This document shows positions 45,073 to 55,098 of a DNA stretch of 64,000 nucleotides, one piece after another (position 1 is the stretch's first letter; every line of letters begins with the position of its first letter). Source of the stretch: Phycisphaerae bacterium (lineage in GTDB: Bacteria > Planctomycetota > Phycisphaerae > FEN-1346 > JAACEH01); NCBI GenBank assembly GCA_012729015.1, contig JAAYDY010000054.1, forward strand, positions 20,876-84,875, written 5' to 3'. The notes below the pieces were generated by a model, which was not told the origin of the DNA, ran no database searches, and saw only the letters and a list, made by a program, of their open reading frames with translations. A program made the translations under genes and the position numbers.

Positions 45073-48000
45073 TCACTCCTGCGACTTCGATTCCTCCAGG
45101 CGTTCCGCCACAGTGCGGAAGTAGTCTTCGATGAATTGCCGGTACTGCTCCGGCGGCACGTGGTCGCGCGCCTGGCGAAGCTCTTTCTCCAGCTTGCTCA
45201 CCAGGGTGTTCCACTGCTTCTCGTCGCCCGGCACCCGCGGGCCGGCCGGGTCCAGCGGGCCGGGCGCTTCCTGCGAGCGCCTCGCCACGCGTTGCCCTTC
45301 CTGCCGAGCCTGTTGCCGCATCTTCTCCATCTGCTCGATCGCTCGCTGTAGCGCCGCCCTGGCCATCTGGGCCTGCCCCATGGCCCCTTGTCCGGAACCC
45401 GGTCCGGAGCCCTGGCCGTCCGCCTGCGCACTCCCCGGAAGCTGCCAGTCGCCCTGAATCATCAGGTTCACCATCATCGCCGCCGCTCCGAGTTTCTCGC
45501 AGGCCTCGCCCTCGTTCTCCAGCATTGCCAGCAACTCTTCCAGCGACGGCAGCTTGCACAGGGCCTCCGGGGCTACAGGCTTCGCCCGATCCATCGCGTT
45601 CTTCTCGATCAGCGTCAACATCTCGTCAAAGACCGTCTCGGCCTCCTTCATCGCCTTGAGCGCTTCACCCTCGGACGTCCGCGCCTCGGTCAACGCTTCC
45701 CGCGACAAGGCCCCCTGGGCCATCGTCTGGTGCCCAACGGAGGTCTCGCCCACGAGCGCCCGCAATTGCCTCGCCTTGCTCCCGATCTCCGGCGTCATGC
45801 GGCCGAGCATCGCCTCGTACCGCTCCAGCTTCTCGCCGAAGCTCATCGTGTCGACCAGCAGCGCCGCCTGGTCCACGCCGGCCAGGCGACCGTACTGATC
45901 CTTGCCCAGGGCCGCCGCCTTGACCGCCCAGCCGGCCTCCTGCGTCGCCAGTTCCCGGGCCTCGGCCTTGCGCTTGACCACAAACTGCGCCAGCCGGTCG
46001 TTGCCCGGCCCCGCCGCCGCAAGACGCGACAGCGCCGCATCGAAATCCATCAACGCCGTCGCCAATTCCGTCGCCCCGACAATCGACGACTCCGCAACAC
46101 CGCCCGACGCCGTCCGCAGAGACAACTCGCGCGCCGACTGTGCGATGCGACCGGCCTCCGACCGGCTGCTACGGGCCGCCTCGTTCGCCGAGTCCACGTC
46201 GCGAGGCAGCCATGTCGTCATGTTGTCGTGCAACGCCGCTGCCGCCTCCGCCATCGCAGCCTGCTCCGCCACGAGGCCCTTCGACAGCCGCAGCCGCGCC
46301 GACTCCCGACGCCTGTTGCCGCCGGTCCAGTCCGTCACGTCCGTGTGCAGCCCCTGCTGACGCATCGTCAACAGCGTCAGTTGATCCCGGACGGTCCTCC
46401 CGCTCATGCGCATGGCCGCCATGAACCGCCGCAGCAGCTCTGGATCCTTCTCCATCACCTCCGCCAGCGCCGCCATGAGCTTCTTCAGTTCCTCGTGCCG
46501 CGCCTGGATCAGTGCCTGCAACTTCGCCATCTCCTCGTCCGGCAGTTCGACCATCTGCCCCGGCCGAGGGTTCAGCTTCGGTTCGCACGCGCCGAGCATC
46601 GCATGCAGATCTTCCAGGAACATCTGATGCATCTTCTTCACATGCGCAATCGCCTCTTCCAGGTCCTTCTCGCGCTTCACCGCTTCGTACTGCTTCGTCA
46701 GGTCCGCCAGGCGCGCCCGCGCGCGGGCAATATGGTATCCCGCCTGCTCCAGCTGCTTGTACTGCTCCTCGGCGCGGTCGGCGGTGCGAGCCGCATCGGC
46801 CAGAAGTCCCCACGCCGGCGCCATGTGCGAAACGTTGATGTCCTGGAGCTGAAAGCCCATGAACGCATACGGCGTGCCGTGGCTCACACGCAGCAGGTCC
46901 TTCACCACCTCGTCGCCCCGGACCAGGTGCCCGCTCGCAATGCCCAACTGCCCCGCCTGCTCCGCCCCCCATGCCGACCGGCCCCGCACGTGCTCGATCA
47001 ACCCCTGAACAGGCGGCTGGGCCGCCGCAAGAGCCCCATCCAGGTCGGCCAGGTACCGCTCGATGTCCAGTTGCAGCTTCTGCCGCCGCTGCCCTTCATA
47101 GGCCCCGGCCCACTGGTCAATCTGAATCCGATTCCGACTCGAGCACGCCTTCGGACTGCCCGGCAATTGCCGCTTCTCCATATCGTTCGGCGGCTTCGCG
47201 GCGCTCTCCAGCGGCTCCTCCCCGTCGCGGCGATCGCCCGCATGAGACGGCTGCTGCGACGCCGTTGAGCTCGACGAGCCCTCGCACTGCCCGCCCTGCG
47301 AGTCGCGCGGCGACTCGGACGCCCTCGCCTCTTTCGGATCGCCAGCCCCCTGTTCGCCCTCGCGCGGCTCCCGGCCATCCTCCCGGCGCGCCCCGTCCTC
47401 TCGGGCCTCACGCTCATCCTTGCGGCCCTGTTGCCCCTGCGCTGTCTGACCCTGAGAACGCGACGCGCCCGGATTCGCCCGCCCCTGCCCCATCGTGCCA
47501 CTCGCCTGCGCCACCGCCTGCCGCGTGTCGCTGGCCTGCACCGCGTATGTCAACTCGTCGTTCTGCTTCAGCTCGAACTCCTTCAGGTCGATCTCCGCCC
47601 GCGCCCTCACGCCCTTGGGCGGCTGGCCATCGCGATCCCGAGCCACGTCGATCGGCACCACCTTGACCACCTTCTCCTCGCCGTCGATGTTGCGGCTCAC
47701 GACCAGCTCCGCCGACTCGATCCCGATGTCGTCGCTGATCCTCACATCCACCGGCACCACCTCGTCCGGCCGCACGGAGATCTCCTCCTCGGGCGACACG
47801 ATCTCAATGCTCGGCGGCTGGTCCGGATACACCACGATCCGGCACGAAGGCGGCTTGGCGTTCGTCAGCCCATACGAGTCCCTGGCATGCACCCGGAAGG
47901 CCAGCGTCTTGTCGAGCAGCACATCGAAGACGTACCACTGGCCGTCGCCGCGGGCCAGCTTCACGGCGTCGCCCTTCTCCACGTGCAGCGACATCTCCTC

Positions 48001-49011
48001 CACGGCCTTGCTCGGCAGCAGCGACACCGACAGCCGGCTGCCTTCCAGGGCCCGGCACTGCCTCGGCAGGGCATCTGCCGAGACCGGCTCGCGCCGTGCA
48101 TACTCCGGCGGCACGATTCGGAACTTCACCTGGGCGATCTCGGGCCGATCGACGGCCGTCACCTCGTGCCACGGCGTCTGACCGTCGCCGCAGCGGATGC
48201 GGTAGGCGAACGACTCGTTCACCGCGCGAATCGGATATCGGAACGATGGACCCTCGCCTTCGCCCGCAGTGAGCGACACCTCGTGAGGCAGGTCGTCCCC
48301 ATTGCGTATCGCCAGCGTGGCCGAGGCGCATCGGCGGCCGCTCTGGCCGGCCTGGATTTCCAGCGGTTCGCCGCGCGGCACGGCGCAGTCGCCCGTCAGA
48401 CTCGCCACTTGGGTCAGGGTGATATCGTCCATCGGCCGCAGGAACCGTTCCAGGAGCACCCGCCCGGTGGCGCCCCCCATCGTCAGCACAAGGGCGAACA
48501 AGACCGTAGCCGCGGCCGCAGCAGCAACACACCACCGCAACGCCCGTCCCGACACCAGCCGCTCCCGGGCCACCGCCGGAACCAGCGTTTCCGCTTCCCG
48601 GGCCACCTGCCCGATCAGTACCTCCGAGCCACGCACGGGCGGCGCGTCATGCCCCTCGGCCAACTCCACCACCGTGGACCACCGCTCCTGGAGAGCCGGC
48701 ACGTGCTGTTCCACATCCAGGGCCACCGCGGGCAGCCGCCGCCAGGCCAGCACCAGACGCACCAGCCCCACCACGGCCGCCGCACTAGCCGCCATCAGCG
48801 CCAGCAGCGTCACCGCCGCCCGCGCCGCCGGGCTGAACAGCACCACCGCATAGTCGATGCCCATCGCCAGCAGCGTGGCCACAAGCAGGACCGCCAGCGC
48901 CGCCGGCACAGTCTCGGCGGCCCGCATCATGATCTGCTTCCGCCGGACCGCCCGCAACCGTGATCGCACCGCCGACGGCATTGTCACATCGCGTTCGTTC
49001 GCCGACATCAT
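45073..49011 (-). CDS. Giant membrane protein with DUF4175-like N-terminus and coiled-coil body
   Basis: A 1312-residue protein, last in the moxR operon. Three hydrophobic helices lie within the first 240 residues (PAALAVLLVATLLAMGI, AVTLLALMAASAAAVVGLVR, AAAAATVLFALVLTMGG). Beta-rich Ig-like segments follow (VYPDQPPSIEIVSPEEEISV, VPVDVRISDDIGIESAELVV). Residues about 505-610 are a low-complexity stretch rich in Gln, Gly, Arg and Glu, and the remaining 700 residues are long helices (KSQE-terminated). The pattern resembles DUF4175 proteins of bacterial envelope operons. Either ATG at 49011 or 49008 has GGAGG in place. No enzymatic motif was found. Confidence 0.65.
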   Translation of the reverse strand: MMSANERDVTMPSAVRSRLRAVRRKQIMMRAAETVPAALAVLLVATLLAMGIDYAVVLFSPAARAAVTLLALMAASAAAVVGLVRLVLAWRRLPAVALDVEQHVPALQERWSTVVELAEGHDAPPVRGSEVLIGQVAREAETLVPAVARERLVSGRALRWCVAAAAAATVLFALVLTMGGATGRVLLERFLRPMDDITLTQVASLTGDCAVPRGEPLEIQAGQSGRRCASATLAIRNGDDLPHEVSLTAGEGEGPSFRYPIRAVNESFAYRIRCGDGQTPWHEVTAVDRPEIAQVKFRIVPPEYARREPVSADALPRQCRALEGSRLSVSLLPSKAVEEMSLHVEKGDAVKLARGDGQWYVFDVLLDKTLAFRVHARDSYGLTNAKPPSCRIVVYPDQPPSIEIVSPEEEISVRPDEVVPVDVRISDDIGIESAELVVSRNIDGEEKVVKVVPIDVARDRDGQPPKGVRARAEIDLKEFELKQNDELTYAVQASDTRQAVAQASGTMGQGRANPGASRSQGQTAQGQQGRKDEREAREDGARREDGREPREGEQGAGDPKEARASESPRDSQGGQCEGSSSSTASQQPSHAGDRRDGEEPLESAAKPPNDMEKRQLPGSPKACSSRNRIQIDQWAGAYEGQRRQKLQLDIERYLADLDGALAAAQPPVQGLIEHVRGRSAWGAEQAGQLGIASGHLVRGDEVVKDLLRVSHGTPYAFMGFQLQDINVSHMAPAWGLLADAARTADRAEEQYKQLEQAGYHIARARARLADLTKQYEAVKREKDLEEAIAHVKKMHQMFLEDLHAMLGACEPKLNPRPGQMVELPDEEMAKLQALIQARHEELKKLMAALAEVMEKDPELLRRFMAAMRMSGRTVRDQLTLLTMRQQGLHTDVTDWTGGNRRRESARLRLSKGLVAEQAAMAEAAAALHDNMTTWLPRDVDSANEAARSSRSEAGRIAQSARELSLRTASGGVAESSIVGATELATALMDFDAALSRLAAAGPGNDRLAQFVVKRKAEARELATQEAGWAVKAAALGKDQYGRLAGVDQAALLVDTMSFGEKLERYEAMLGRMTPEIGSKARQLRALVGETSVGHQTMAQGALSREALTEARTSEGEALKAMKEAETVFDEMLTLIEKNAMDRAKPVAPEALCKLPSLEELLAMLENEGEACEKLGAAAMMVNLMIQGDWQLPGSAQADGQGSGPGSGQGAMGQAQMARAALQRAIEQMEKMRQQARQEGQRVARRSQEAPGPLDPAGPRVPGDEKQWNTLVSKLEKELRQARDHVPPEQYRQFIEDYFRTVAERLEESKSQE

Positions 49012-49036
49012 CGCACCCTCCAAAAGGAGGCCGACT

Positions 49037-51841
49037 CTACGCCATGCCACCCAGTTTCCGCACGATCCATTCGGCCGTCAGGCAGCCCAGAAACACCCAC
49101 AGGCATGCCCACCGGGCCCACGTCGGCTGCCGCTCCGTCCGCTCCGTCACTTCCGGCGAAAGATCCAACTGCCCCATCGCCGCCTCGAGCGCCGTCGGAG
49201 GCATCACCGCGCCGCCCGTGGCCTCGGCCACCTGGCCCAGCAGTGCGAGATTGCAGCGCGTATTGCGCAGCTCCAACTCGTCTGGCGGATCGATCCGGGC
49301 GATCGTTTCCACAGGTTCGCCGTAGCCTTCCTGATTGAGCAGTTCCTGAACGGTCGCCCCCGCCGGCTCCAGACGCACCGGGCCCGCCGGCAACCCTTCC
49401 AGCGTCGCCCGCAGCAGCCCCGGCGATGCCTCGTCCGGTTTCAGATCCACGCTCTGGAGTATTCTCCCGTCCAGCCGCGCCACCACCCGGGACGAACCAT
49501 CCTCTACCGCCGTGCCGTCCAGCCGGCTCAGCCGCACGCTCACCTGAACCTCCTCGCCGAACGTGTAACGGTTCTTGTCCACCGCAATGCGGACCGTCTT
49601 CGAGCCGGTGTCCATGTCGCGCGCCGCCGCCCACCGAAGCAGTTGGCCCCACAGGCGATGGTGATACCGGTCGCCGTGGCGGAACCGCAGTTGGTACGTC
49701 GCCGGCGCCGACAGGTACATGACCTTCCCTCTCCCGTAGGTCTGCCAGCACAGAAACACCGGCGCGCCCTCGCGGAGCGGCTCCTGCCTGCCCAGCGGCC
49801 TCGCCTCGATCAGCGTCTGTGCGGTCGCCTTCGGCTTGCTGTAACGCGACAGTTCGTACAGCGGCAACTGCTGCGTGATATCGCGCCACAACCCTTCGCT
49901 TCGCAGCGGACTGTCGTCCAGTTGCAGCGCCGCCGTGTCCCGTCCCAGCGCCGTCAGGTGCAGTGCGAACCCCGACCTGTCACGCGGAGTCTCTCGCCAC
50001 GGCTCCACCGGCAGCATCTGCATCAGCCTCGTCTCCGCGAACTGCTCCGGCATCGACTCCGTTCCCGCGATGACGATGGCCGTGCCCCCGCGCTGACCGA
50101 CATACTTCTCCAGCAGATCGATCTCTGCCGCTCCAAGCCGCGACGGCATCAGATCCCCCAGAATCACCACCTGGTACCGCCGCCAGGCCTCCACCGTCGC
50201 CGGCCACCCCGTCCCCCGTGCCGGCCGCCCGTCGTCCCGCCGCGGCTCGAATACCAGTTCGTCACATTCGACGCGCTCGTCACGACGCCACAAATTGCTC
50301 AGATACCGATGCTCCCACCGCGGCAGATTATCCGCCAGCAGCACCCGCAGCTTGTCCTCGATCACCTCGACCGCCACCTCCGCCGCATTGTTGTCCGCCA
50401 CCCGTTCGTCCGGCAACTGGCTCACACGCACCGTGTACGTGCGACGCCCGAGCACCTCGGCCTTACGGCCAAACGACACCTGCCGCGCGTACACGTCCGA
50501 CGCCACGGGCACCCGCCGACTCTCCACCACCGTCTCGCCGTCCAGCAGCTCGACCACAAGCTCTTCGCCCGCGCAGCCATAGGCGTCCACCGTGCACTCG
50601 ATCACCGCCTGATCGTTCACGAACACCGTTCGCGGCCCCTGCACATGATGCAAAATCACGTCCCGCACCGGATCCGGATTGCCGACCGGAACCACAAAGA
50701 CCGGCAGATGCGACATCGCCGCCGCCACCTTGTCCGGATCGCGGCCGCTGTTGTGCCCGCCGTCGGTGCACAGCACCACCGCCGCCAGCGGCTGCGTCGC
50801 CCCGTCGCGGGCCATCTGCTCCAACGCGGCCGCAAGGTCCGTCGTGCCTCCCACCGGCGATCCTGCATCCGCCTGCCCCGCGCCGCCTTCTCCGTCCTCC
50901 GGCCGCTGTGCCGAAGGAACCGGCTGCGATGCGAAATCGTAGGCAATCACTCGCGCCTTCTTCCGCACCTCCGCCAGCCAACCCCGGTCGGCCCGGCTCA
51001 GCAGGTCGTCCACCTTCTCACGGCGGGTGCGATCGGCCAGCCGTCGCAGGTGTGCCTTGTCCGGCGCCGTGGCCTCCGCCTCGAATGCTGCCGCGGCCGC
51101 ATCTGCCACGGCTTTCGCCCGGGCCGCACATGTCGCGACCGCCTCGCCCAGTTTCCTCAGGCGACCCGGAGCCCGGCTATCCACGTGCAGCCGCCCCGCC
51201 TCGTAATCGCGTTTCAACGTCCGCCACTCGGCCAACACGCGACTCTGCACCTCGTCGCTGATCGCGCCGGCATCGGCCCCCAGGTTCCCGTCACTCGTCG
51301 GCAACGCATCTCGCCCGTCCCCGAGCATGGCCGCGGCCTGCTCCAGCGATCGAACCCCGGCCTCCAGCGACGAAACGCCGCGCCCAGGGTCGCCTCCTGT
51401 GCGAAATGCCTCCGCAAACTCGCCCAGGTACCTCCGCGACACCGACAGCGCCGCCGCCGCGCCGTCCATCGCCCGCACCCCCTCGGCGACCTGCGGATCC
51501 AGCGCCGAGGCCCAGCGCGCGGCCGCCCCGGGTGATTCCACCGGATCCACCACGCCCATGCTCTTGCTCGTATCCACCAGCAGGCCCACCGCCTTCGGCC
51601 GCGTGTGCCGATACGTTGTCAGCAACGTCTGCCCAGCCAACATCCACAGCACGACCGCCACCGCCGCCATCCGCAACACCGCCACGATCGGCCATAGCCA
51701 CGGCCGCGCACCCCGCGACTCGCGCCACGCCAGCAGCACGACAATCGCCAGCGCCGCCACGGCGATCCCGACCAGTGCGGCGACCGAGAACGGTCCCGAG
51801 TAGATCACGTCGCGAAACGTTTCGGTGTGTTCCTGGGGCAT
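49037..51841 (-). CDS. VWA-domain membrane protein with GATase-like C-terminal domain
   Basis: A 934-residue protein. Two helices (FSVAALVGIAVAALAIVVLLA and PIVAVLRMAAVAVVLWMLAG) precede an extracellular von Willebrand A domain with the metal site DTSKSMG. The VWA is interrupted by a helical stretch of about 230 residues and resumes at AVVLCTDGGHN. The C-terminal half contains a glutamine-amidotransferase-like fold (VLLADNLPRWEHRYLSNLW, VVILGDLMPSRLGAAEIDLLEKYV, GTAIVIAGTESMPEQF). The catalytic Cys typical of active GATases is not apparent, so it is likely a binding module. It begins 12 bases after the BatA-like gene and ends 25 bases before the giant protein. Confidence 0.75.
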   Translation of the reverse strand: MPQEHTETFRDVIYSGPFSVAALVGIAVAALAIVVLLAWRESRGARPWLWPIVAVLRMAAVAVVLWMLAGQTLLTTYRHTRPKAVGLLVDTSKSMGVVDPVESPGAAARWASALDPQVAEGVRAMDGAAAALSVSRRYLGEFAEAFRTGGDPGRGVSSLEAGVRSLEQAAAMLGDGRDALPTSDGNLGADAGAISDEVQSRVLAEWRTLKRDYEAGRLHVDSRAPGRLRKLGEAVATCAARAKAVADAAAAAFEAEATAPDKAHLRRLADRTRREKVDDLLSRADRGWLAEVRKKARVIAYDFASQPVPSAQRPEDGEGGAGQADAGSPVGGTTDLAAALEQMARDGATQPLAAVVLCTDGGHNSGRDPDKVAAAMSHLPVFVVPVGNPDPVRDVILHHVQGPRTVFVNDQAVIECTVDAYGCAGEELVVELLDGETVVESRRVPVASDVYARQVSFGRKAEVLGRRTYTVRVSQLPDERVADNNAAEVAVEVIEDKLRVLLADNLPRWEHRYLSNLWRRDERVECDELVFEPRRDDGRPARGTGWPATVEAWRRYQVVILGDLMPSRLGAAEIDLLEKYVGQRGGTAIVIAGTESMPEQFAETRLMQMLPVEPWRETPRDRSGFALHLTALGRDTAALQLDDSPLRSEGLWRDITQQLPLYELSRYSKPKATAQTLIEARPLGRQEPLREGAPVFLCWQTYGRGKVMYLSAPATYQLRFRHGDRYHHRLWGQLLRWAAARDMDTGSKTVRIAVDKNRYTFGEEVQVSVRLSRLDGTAVEDGSSRVVARLDGRILQSVDLKPDEASPGLLRATLEGLPAGPVRLEPAGATVQELLNQEGYGEPVETIARIDPPDELELRNTRCNLALLGQVAEATGGAVMPPTALEAAMGQLDLSPEVTERTERQPTWARWACLWVFLGCLTAEWIVRKLGGMA

Positions 51842-51853
51842 CCGCCGTCTTTC

Positions 51854-54082
51854 CTATCTCGCCTTCATCGACACGCCCGGCGACGTCACCATGCGGCCGG
51901 CCGTCGCCCGCCAGGCCAGAACCAGCTCCGCCGCCATCACCCCCAGCAATCCCACCAGCAGGTGCCACCAGATCGGCTGCGTCTGCGGCGCCTGATTCGC
52001 ACTCTGCGCCTCGGCCAACCCGTCCGCCTCAAACCGCAACCCACTTACCTCGGCCAGCAGTTGTGTGCGCTCGGGCCCCAGCGGCTCCAGATCCGACTCC
52101 TCCGCGTCGCGCATCACGACAAACGGCACCGACGCCGCCGTACCGTCCTCAAACGTCACCGCGATGCGATAGCCGCCCGGCGTGAGCGTGTCTGCGAACG
52201 CGACCCTCGTCGCGCCGTCGGCCGCCATCGCCTGCGCCGGCAGCGTCTGCCCGTCAGGCGTCGTCACTGTTGCCTCGTCCACCGCCCGGCCGGCCGGGAA
52301 CCGCGCAACCGCCGTATCCCCGGGGTGAAGATTACGCTCGGGCGTCGCCGCCTCGCACAGGTACCACAGCCACTCGTGAAGCATCGCCACGAACACATGA
52401 CATGCCGGCAGATTGCTCCATCGCGCCCCGAGCGGCAGGCCCTGCACAATGACGCGCCCACGACCGAGCCGATTCTCCACCGCCAGCGGCAGGCCGCCGT
52501 CAACCGCCAGCAACACCGACACGCCTTTGTCGCCCTCGGTCCGCATCAGCGGCCACCGACGCCGCACACGAACCCGGTCGATGTCCAGACGCTCCGTGTC
52601 GCCCATGAGCGCCGTAGCCCGATGATTCGCCGCCGGAGGCAGAATCGACAGCCCACGGTCCCAGTCCTCGGCATCGCCCGCCGCGTCGCCAATGGCCAGC
52701 GGGGACAACCCCGCGCCGCGGATGAAGCAGCGCGCATTGAAGGTCGCGGCGTCCGCACAGTCGCCCAGGGCGATCCACAGCCCGCCGCCCTCCTGCACAT
52801 ACTGCGTCAGCGCGGCCGCGGACGCCTCCGAGGGAGTCGGCACGTTCGCCAGAATCAAGCAGTAGTAGTCCGACAACCGTTCGGACGCCAGCGCCTCCAC
52901 CCGCACGACATGCGGCCTGAAAACCACCTGGGCCGACCGCGGCTGACCCGTGGAATCGCACCCGAGGGCCGCCAGCGCATAGGCCGTGTCGTCGTCCAGC
53001 TGCACACTGTCGCCGCCCGACGTCACCACCAGAACCGGCGCCTCGCCGACCACCTCCACCACCACGCGGCCGGCGTTGTCCATCGGCAACTCGTCCTCCC
53101 GCTCCAGGCGACAGGACACCTCCCGAGCCCCCTCCGTCGCAAACACATGCTCGATCGACACCGTCGTCGATTGCCCCGGAGCCAACCGCGACAGGCTGCC
53201 GACGCCCAGAGGCATATCGCCCTCGAACCACGCCACCAGACACCCGTCCGCCGCCGCTGCGCCGCGATTGCGAACCGTGGCCGTCAACACCACCGGCTGA
53301 TCCCGCGCCGCCAAGGTGCGCGACGCCACGACCGATTCCACGGACAGGTTGGCCGCGGCCGCACCGTCCGTTGCCCCAACGTCCACCACGTTCACCGTCG
53401 TCGGCTGGGTCGACTCCTCGGCGATCTGGCGAATCCGTTTCCAGCCCTCCGCCGCCTCGGTCCGCCAGCCCCAGGCTCGACCGTCCGTCACCACGACCAC
53501 CACGCGAGTCGTCGTGCGGCTGGACGATTCCGCTTCCATCGCCTCCTGCACGCAGCGCAGCATGTCGGCGCTTGCCGCTGTGGGCTTGACCGTCTCCAGC
53601 CGGGCTGCCAGCTCGCGCATCGAATCCTCGTTCACCGGTACCGCCACCGGCGTCAGCCACTGCGGCGCGCCGGACGCCAGAAGCACGCGAACCGTGTCGC
53701 CCTCGCCGAGTCGCCCGATCAGCTCCCTGGCCGCATCCAGCTCGCGGTCGAAGACCGATCCGTCATCGCCCACACGCGCCGCCGACATCGACGCGTCCAG
53801 CACGATGATCACGTCGCGCGCCCCCCGGCTGCTCAGGAGCCCGAAGGAAACCAGCGGCTGCGCCAGCGCGAAGACGAATGCCGCCACCGCCAGCACGCGG
53901 AGCAGCATCAACAGCAGATCGTCGATGCGCCACATGCGACGCCGCCGAGTCGTCGCCTCCACCAGGAACCGCATGGCCCCCCACCGCACCACGTTCCGCC
54001 GCCGCCGGTTCAGCAGATGAATCAGGATCGGCGCCGCCGCCAGCGGCAACCCGACCAGGAACGCTCCCGCAATGAAGCTCAT
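51854..54082 (-). CDS. BatA-like protein: double-TM N-terminus, VWA and GATase-like parts
   Basis: A 742-residue protein. The N-terminus is the aerotolerance/BatA double transmembrane region (FLVGLPLAAAPILIHLLNRRRRNVVRWGAMRFL). It is followed by a von Willebrand A domain with the MIDAS-like DASMSAA (IIVLDASMSAARV) and VVVVVTDGRAWGW. A GATase-like segment occurs near VVFRPHVVRVEALASERLSDYY and GGLWIALGDCADA. The last 70 residues end in a helix (LVGLLGVMAAELVLAW). In other bacteria BatA works with MoxR and DUF58 proteins in the envelope. Start by homology at 54082; the SD is poor. Confidence 0.8.
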   Translation of the reverse strand: MSFIAGAFLVGLPLAAAPILIHLLNRRRRNVVRWGAMRFLVEATTRRRRMWRIDDLLLMLLRVLAVAAFVFALAQPLVSFGLLSSRGARDVIIVLDASMSAARVGDDGSVFDRELDAARELIGRLGEGDTVRVLLASGAPQWLTPVAVPVNEDSMRELAARLETVKPTAASADMLRCVQEAMEAESSSRTTTRVVVVVTDGRAWGWRTEAAEGWKRIRQIAEESTQPTTVNVVDVGATDGAAAANLSVESVVASRTLAARDQPVVLTATVRNRGAAAADGCLVAWFEGDMPLGVGSLSRLAPGQSTTVSIEHVFATEGAREVSCRLEREDELPMDNAGRVVVEVVGEAPVLVVTSGGDSVQLDDDTAYALAALGCDSTGQPRSAQVVFRPHVVRVEALASERLSDYYCLILANVPTPSEASAAALTQYVQEGGGLWIALGDCADAATFNARCFIRGAGLSPLAIGDAAGDAEDWDRGLSILPPAANHRATALMGDTERLDIDRVRVRRRWPLMRTEGDKGVSVLLAVDGGLPLAVENRLGRGRVIVQGLPLGARWSNLPACHVFVAMLHEWLWYLCEAATPERNLHPGDTAVARFPAGRAVDEATVTTPDGQTLPAQAMAADGATRVAFADTLTPGGYRIAVTFEDGTAASVPFVVMRDAEESDLEPLGPERTQLLAEVSGLRFEADGLAEAQSANQAPQTQPIWWHLLVGLLGVMAAELVLAWRATAGRMVTSPGVSMKAR

Positions 54083-54132
54083 AGTCTCTCGCCTTGCTGC
54101 GTTCCGTCCGCCGCAGCCCCGGCCGTCCCGGC

Positions 54133-55050
54133 CTACCGGACCCGGGCCGCGCGACGCGACAGGTAGTGGCCCAGCACCTCCGCCAGAGGCCGACTGGTCT
54201 CCAGCGGCATGTAATCGCAACCGATTTCCCCGCAGCCCGCCTCAAGCCGCCCCAGGAACTCGCCCACGCGACGCAGGTACTCCTTGCGAATCGCCGACGG
54301 GTCCAGGTCGATGCGATGGCCAGCGGTCTCCAGGCACTCGAACCGCGACCAGCGGCTGAACGCAAACGACAGCTCCTCCGGAGCCATCGTGTGGAACAGA
54401 ATCGTCTCGTGACCGCGCAGACGCAGATGATGCAGCGCATTCAGCGTGCCTTCCACGTCGTCGAAACAGTCGCTCAGAACGAAGATCATGCCGCGACGCC
54501 GCAGCCGCTTGCCCAGTTCCCGAAGCTCCCCGGCCAACGACGTCGGCCCCACGGCCACCACCGAACGCAGGGCCTCCACCAGCACCCGGAAATGGCTCGC
54601 CCTGGACCGAGGCGGAATGAACGTCCGAAGCGACCCGTCCACCACCGCCAGCCCCACCGCGTCCTGCTGGTGCAGCATCATCCGTGCCAGGCACGCCGAC
54701 GCCATCTGCGCATAGCGAAGCTTCGTCACTGTCGAATGCCCGAACCCCATCGACCCGCTGGCGTCCAGCACCAGAAGGCACTTCAGGTTCGTCTCTTCCT
54801 CAAATTGCTTGATGTAGCACCGATCGCTCCGGGCCAGCACACGCCAGTCGATCAGCCGCGTCTCGTCGCCCGGACTGTAGTGCCGGTGCTCGGCAAACTC
54901 CACGCTGCTGCCCTTGTATGGCGAGCGGTGCTTGCCCGACAGAAACCCTTCGACGATCCGCGACGCAATCAGCTCGAGCTGACCCAGCCGCGACATGGCC
55001 ATCGGGTCGAGCAAATCAGCGTGCGGCAAGGCCTGACCGTTGACGCTCAC
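54133..55050 (-). CDS. DUF58 domain protein
   Basis: A 305-residue DUF58 protein, partner of MoxR ATPases. The N-terminal block contains GKHRSPYKGSSVEFAEHRHYSPGDETRLIDWRVLAR, and the VWA-like part has the metal-binding DASGSMGFG followed by KLRYAQMASACLARMM and LVEALRSVVAVGPTSL. It presumably brings the MoxR ATPase to its membrane clients. The start is a GTG with GGGGGAC upstream. The gap to moxR is 48 bases and to the BatA-like gene 50 bases. Confidence 0.9.
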   Translation of the reverse strand: MSVNGQALPHADLLDPMAMSRLGQLELIASRIVEGFLSGKHRSPYKGSSVEFAEHRHYSPGDETRLIDWRVLARSDRCYIKQFEEETNLKCLLVLDASGSMGFGHSTVTKLRYAQMASACLARMMLHQQDAVGLAVVDGSLRTFIPPRSRASHFRVLVEALRSVVAVGPTSLAGELRELGKRLRRRGMIFVLSDCFDDVEGTLNALHHLRLRGHETILFHTMAPEELSFAFSRWSRFECLETAGHRIDLDPSAIRKEYLRRVGEFLGRLEAGCGEIGCDYMPLETSRPLAEVLGHYLSRRAARVR

Positions 55051-55098
55051 GTTCGTCCCCCGACATGAAAGGATCCATCCCCGCCGCGACGCCCCGGC

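Noticed and set aside
48857..54166. Long plus-strand frames (892 and 779 codons) opposite the VWA and BatA-like genes, and a 626-codon frame at 45388-47268 opposite the giant protein
   Set aside because: Arg/Pro/His-rich shadows of real minus-strand genes without starts that carry SD sequences.
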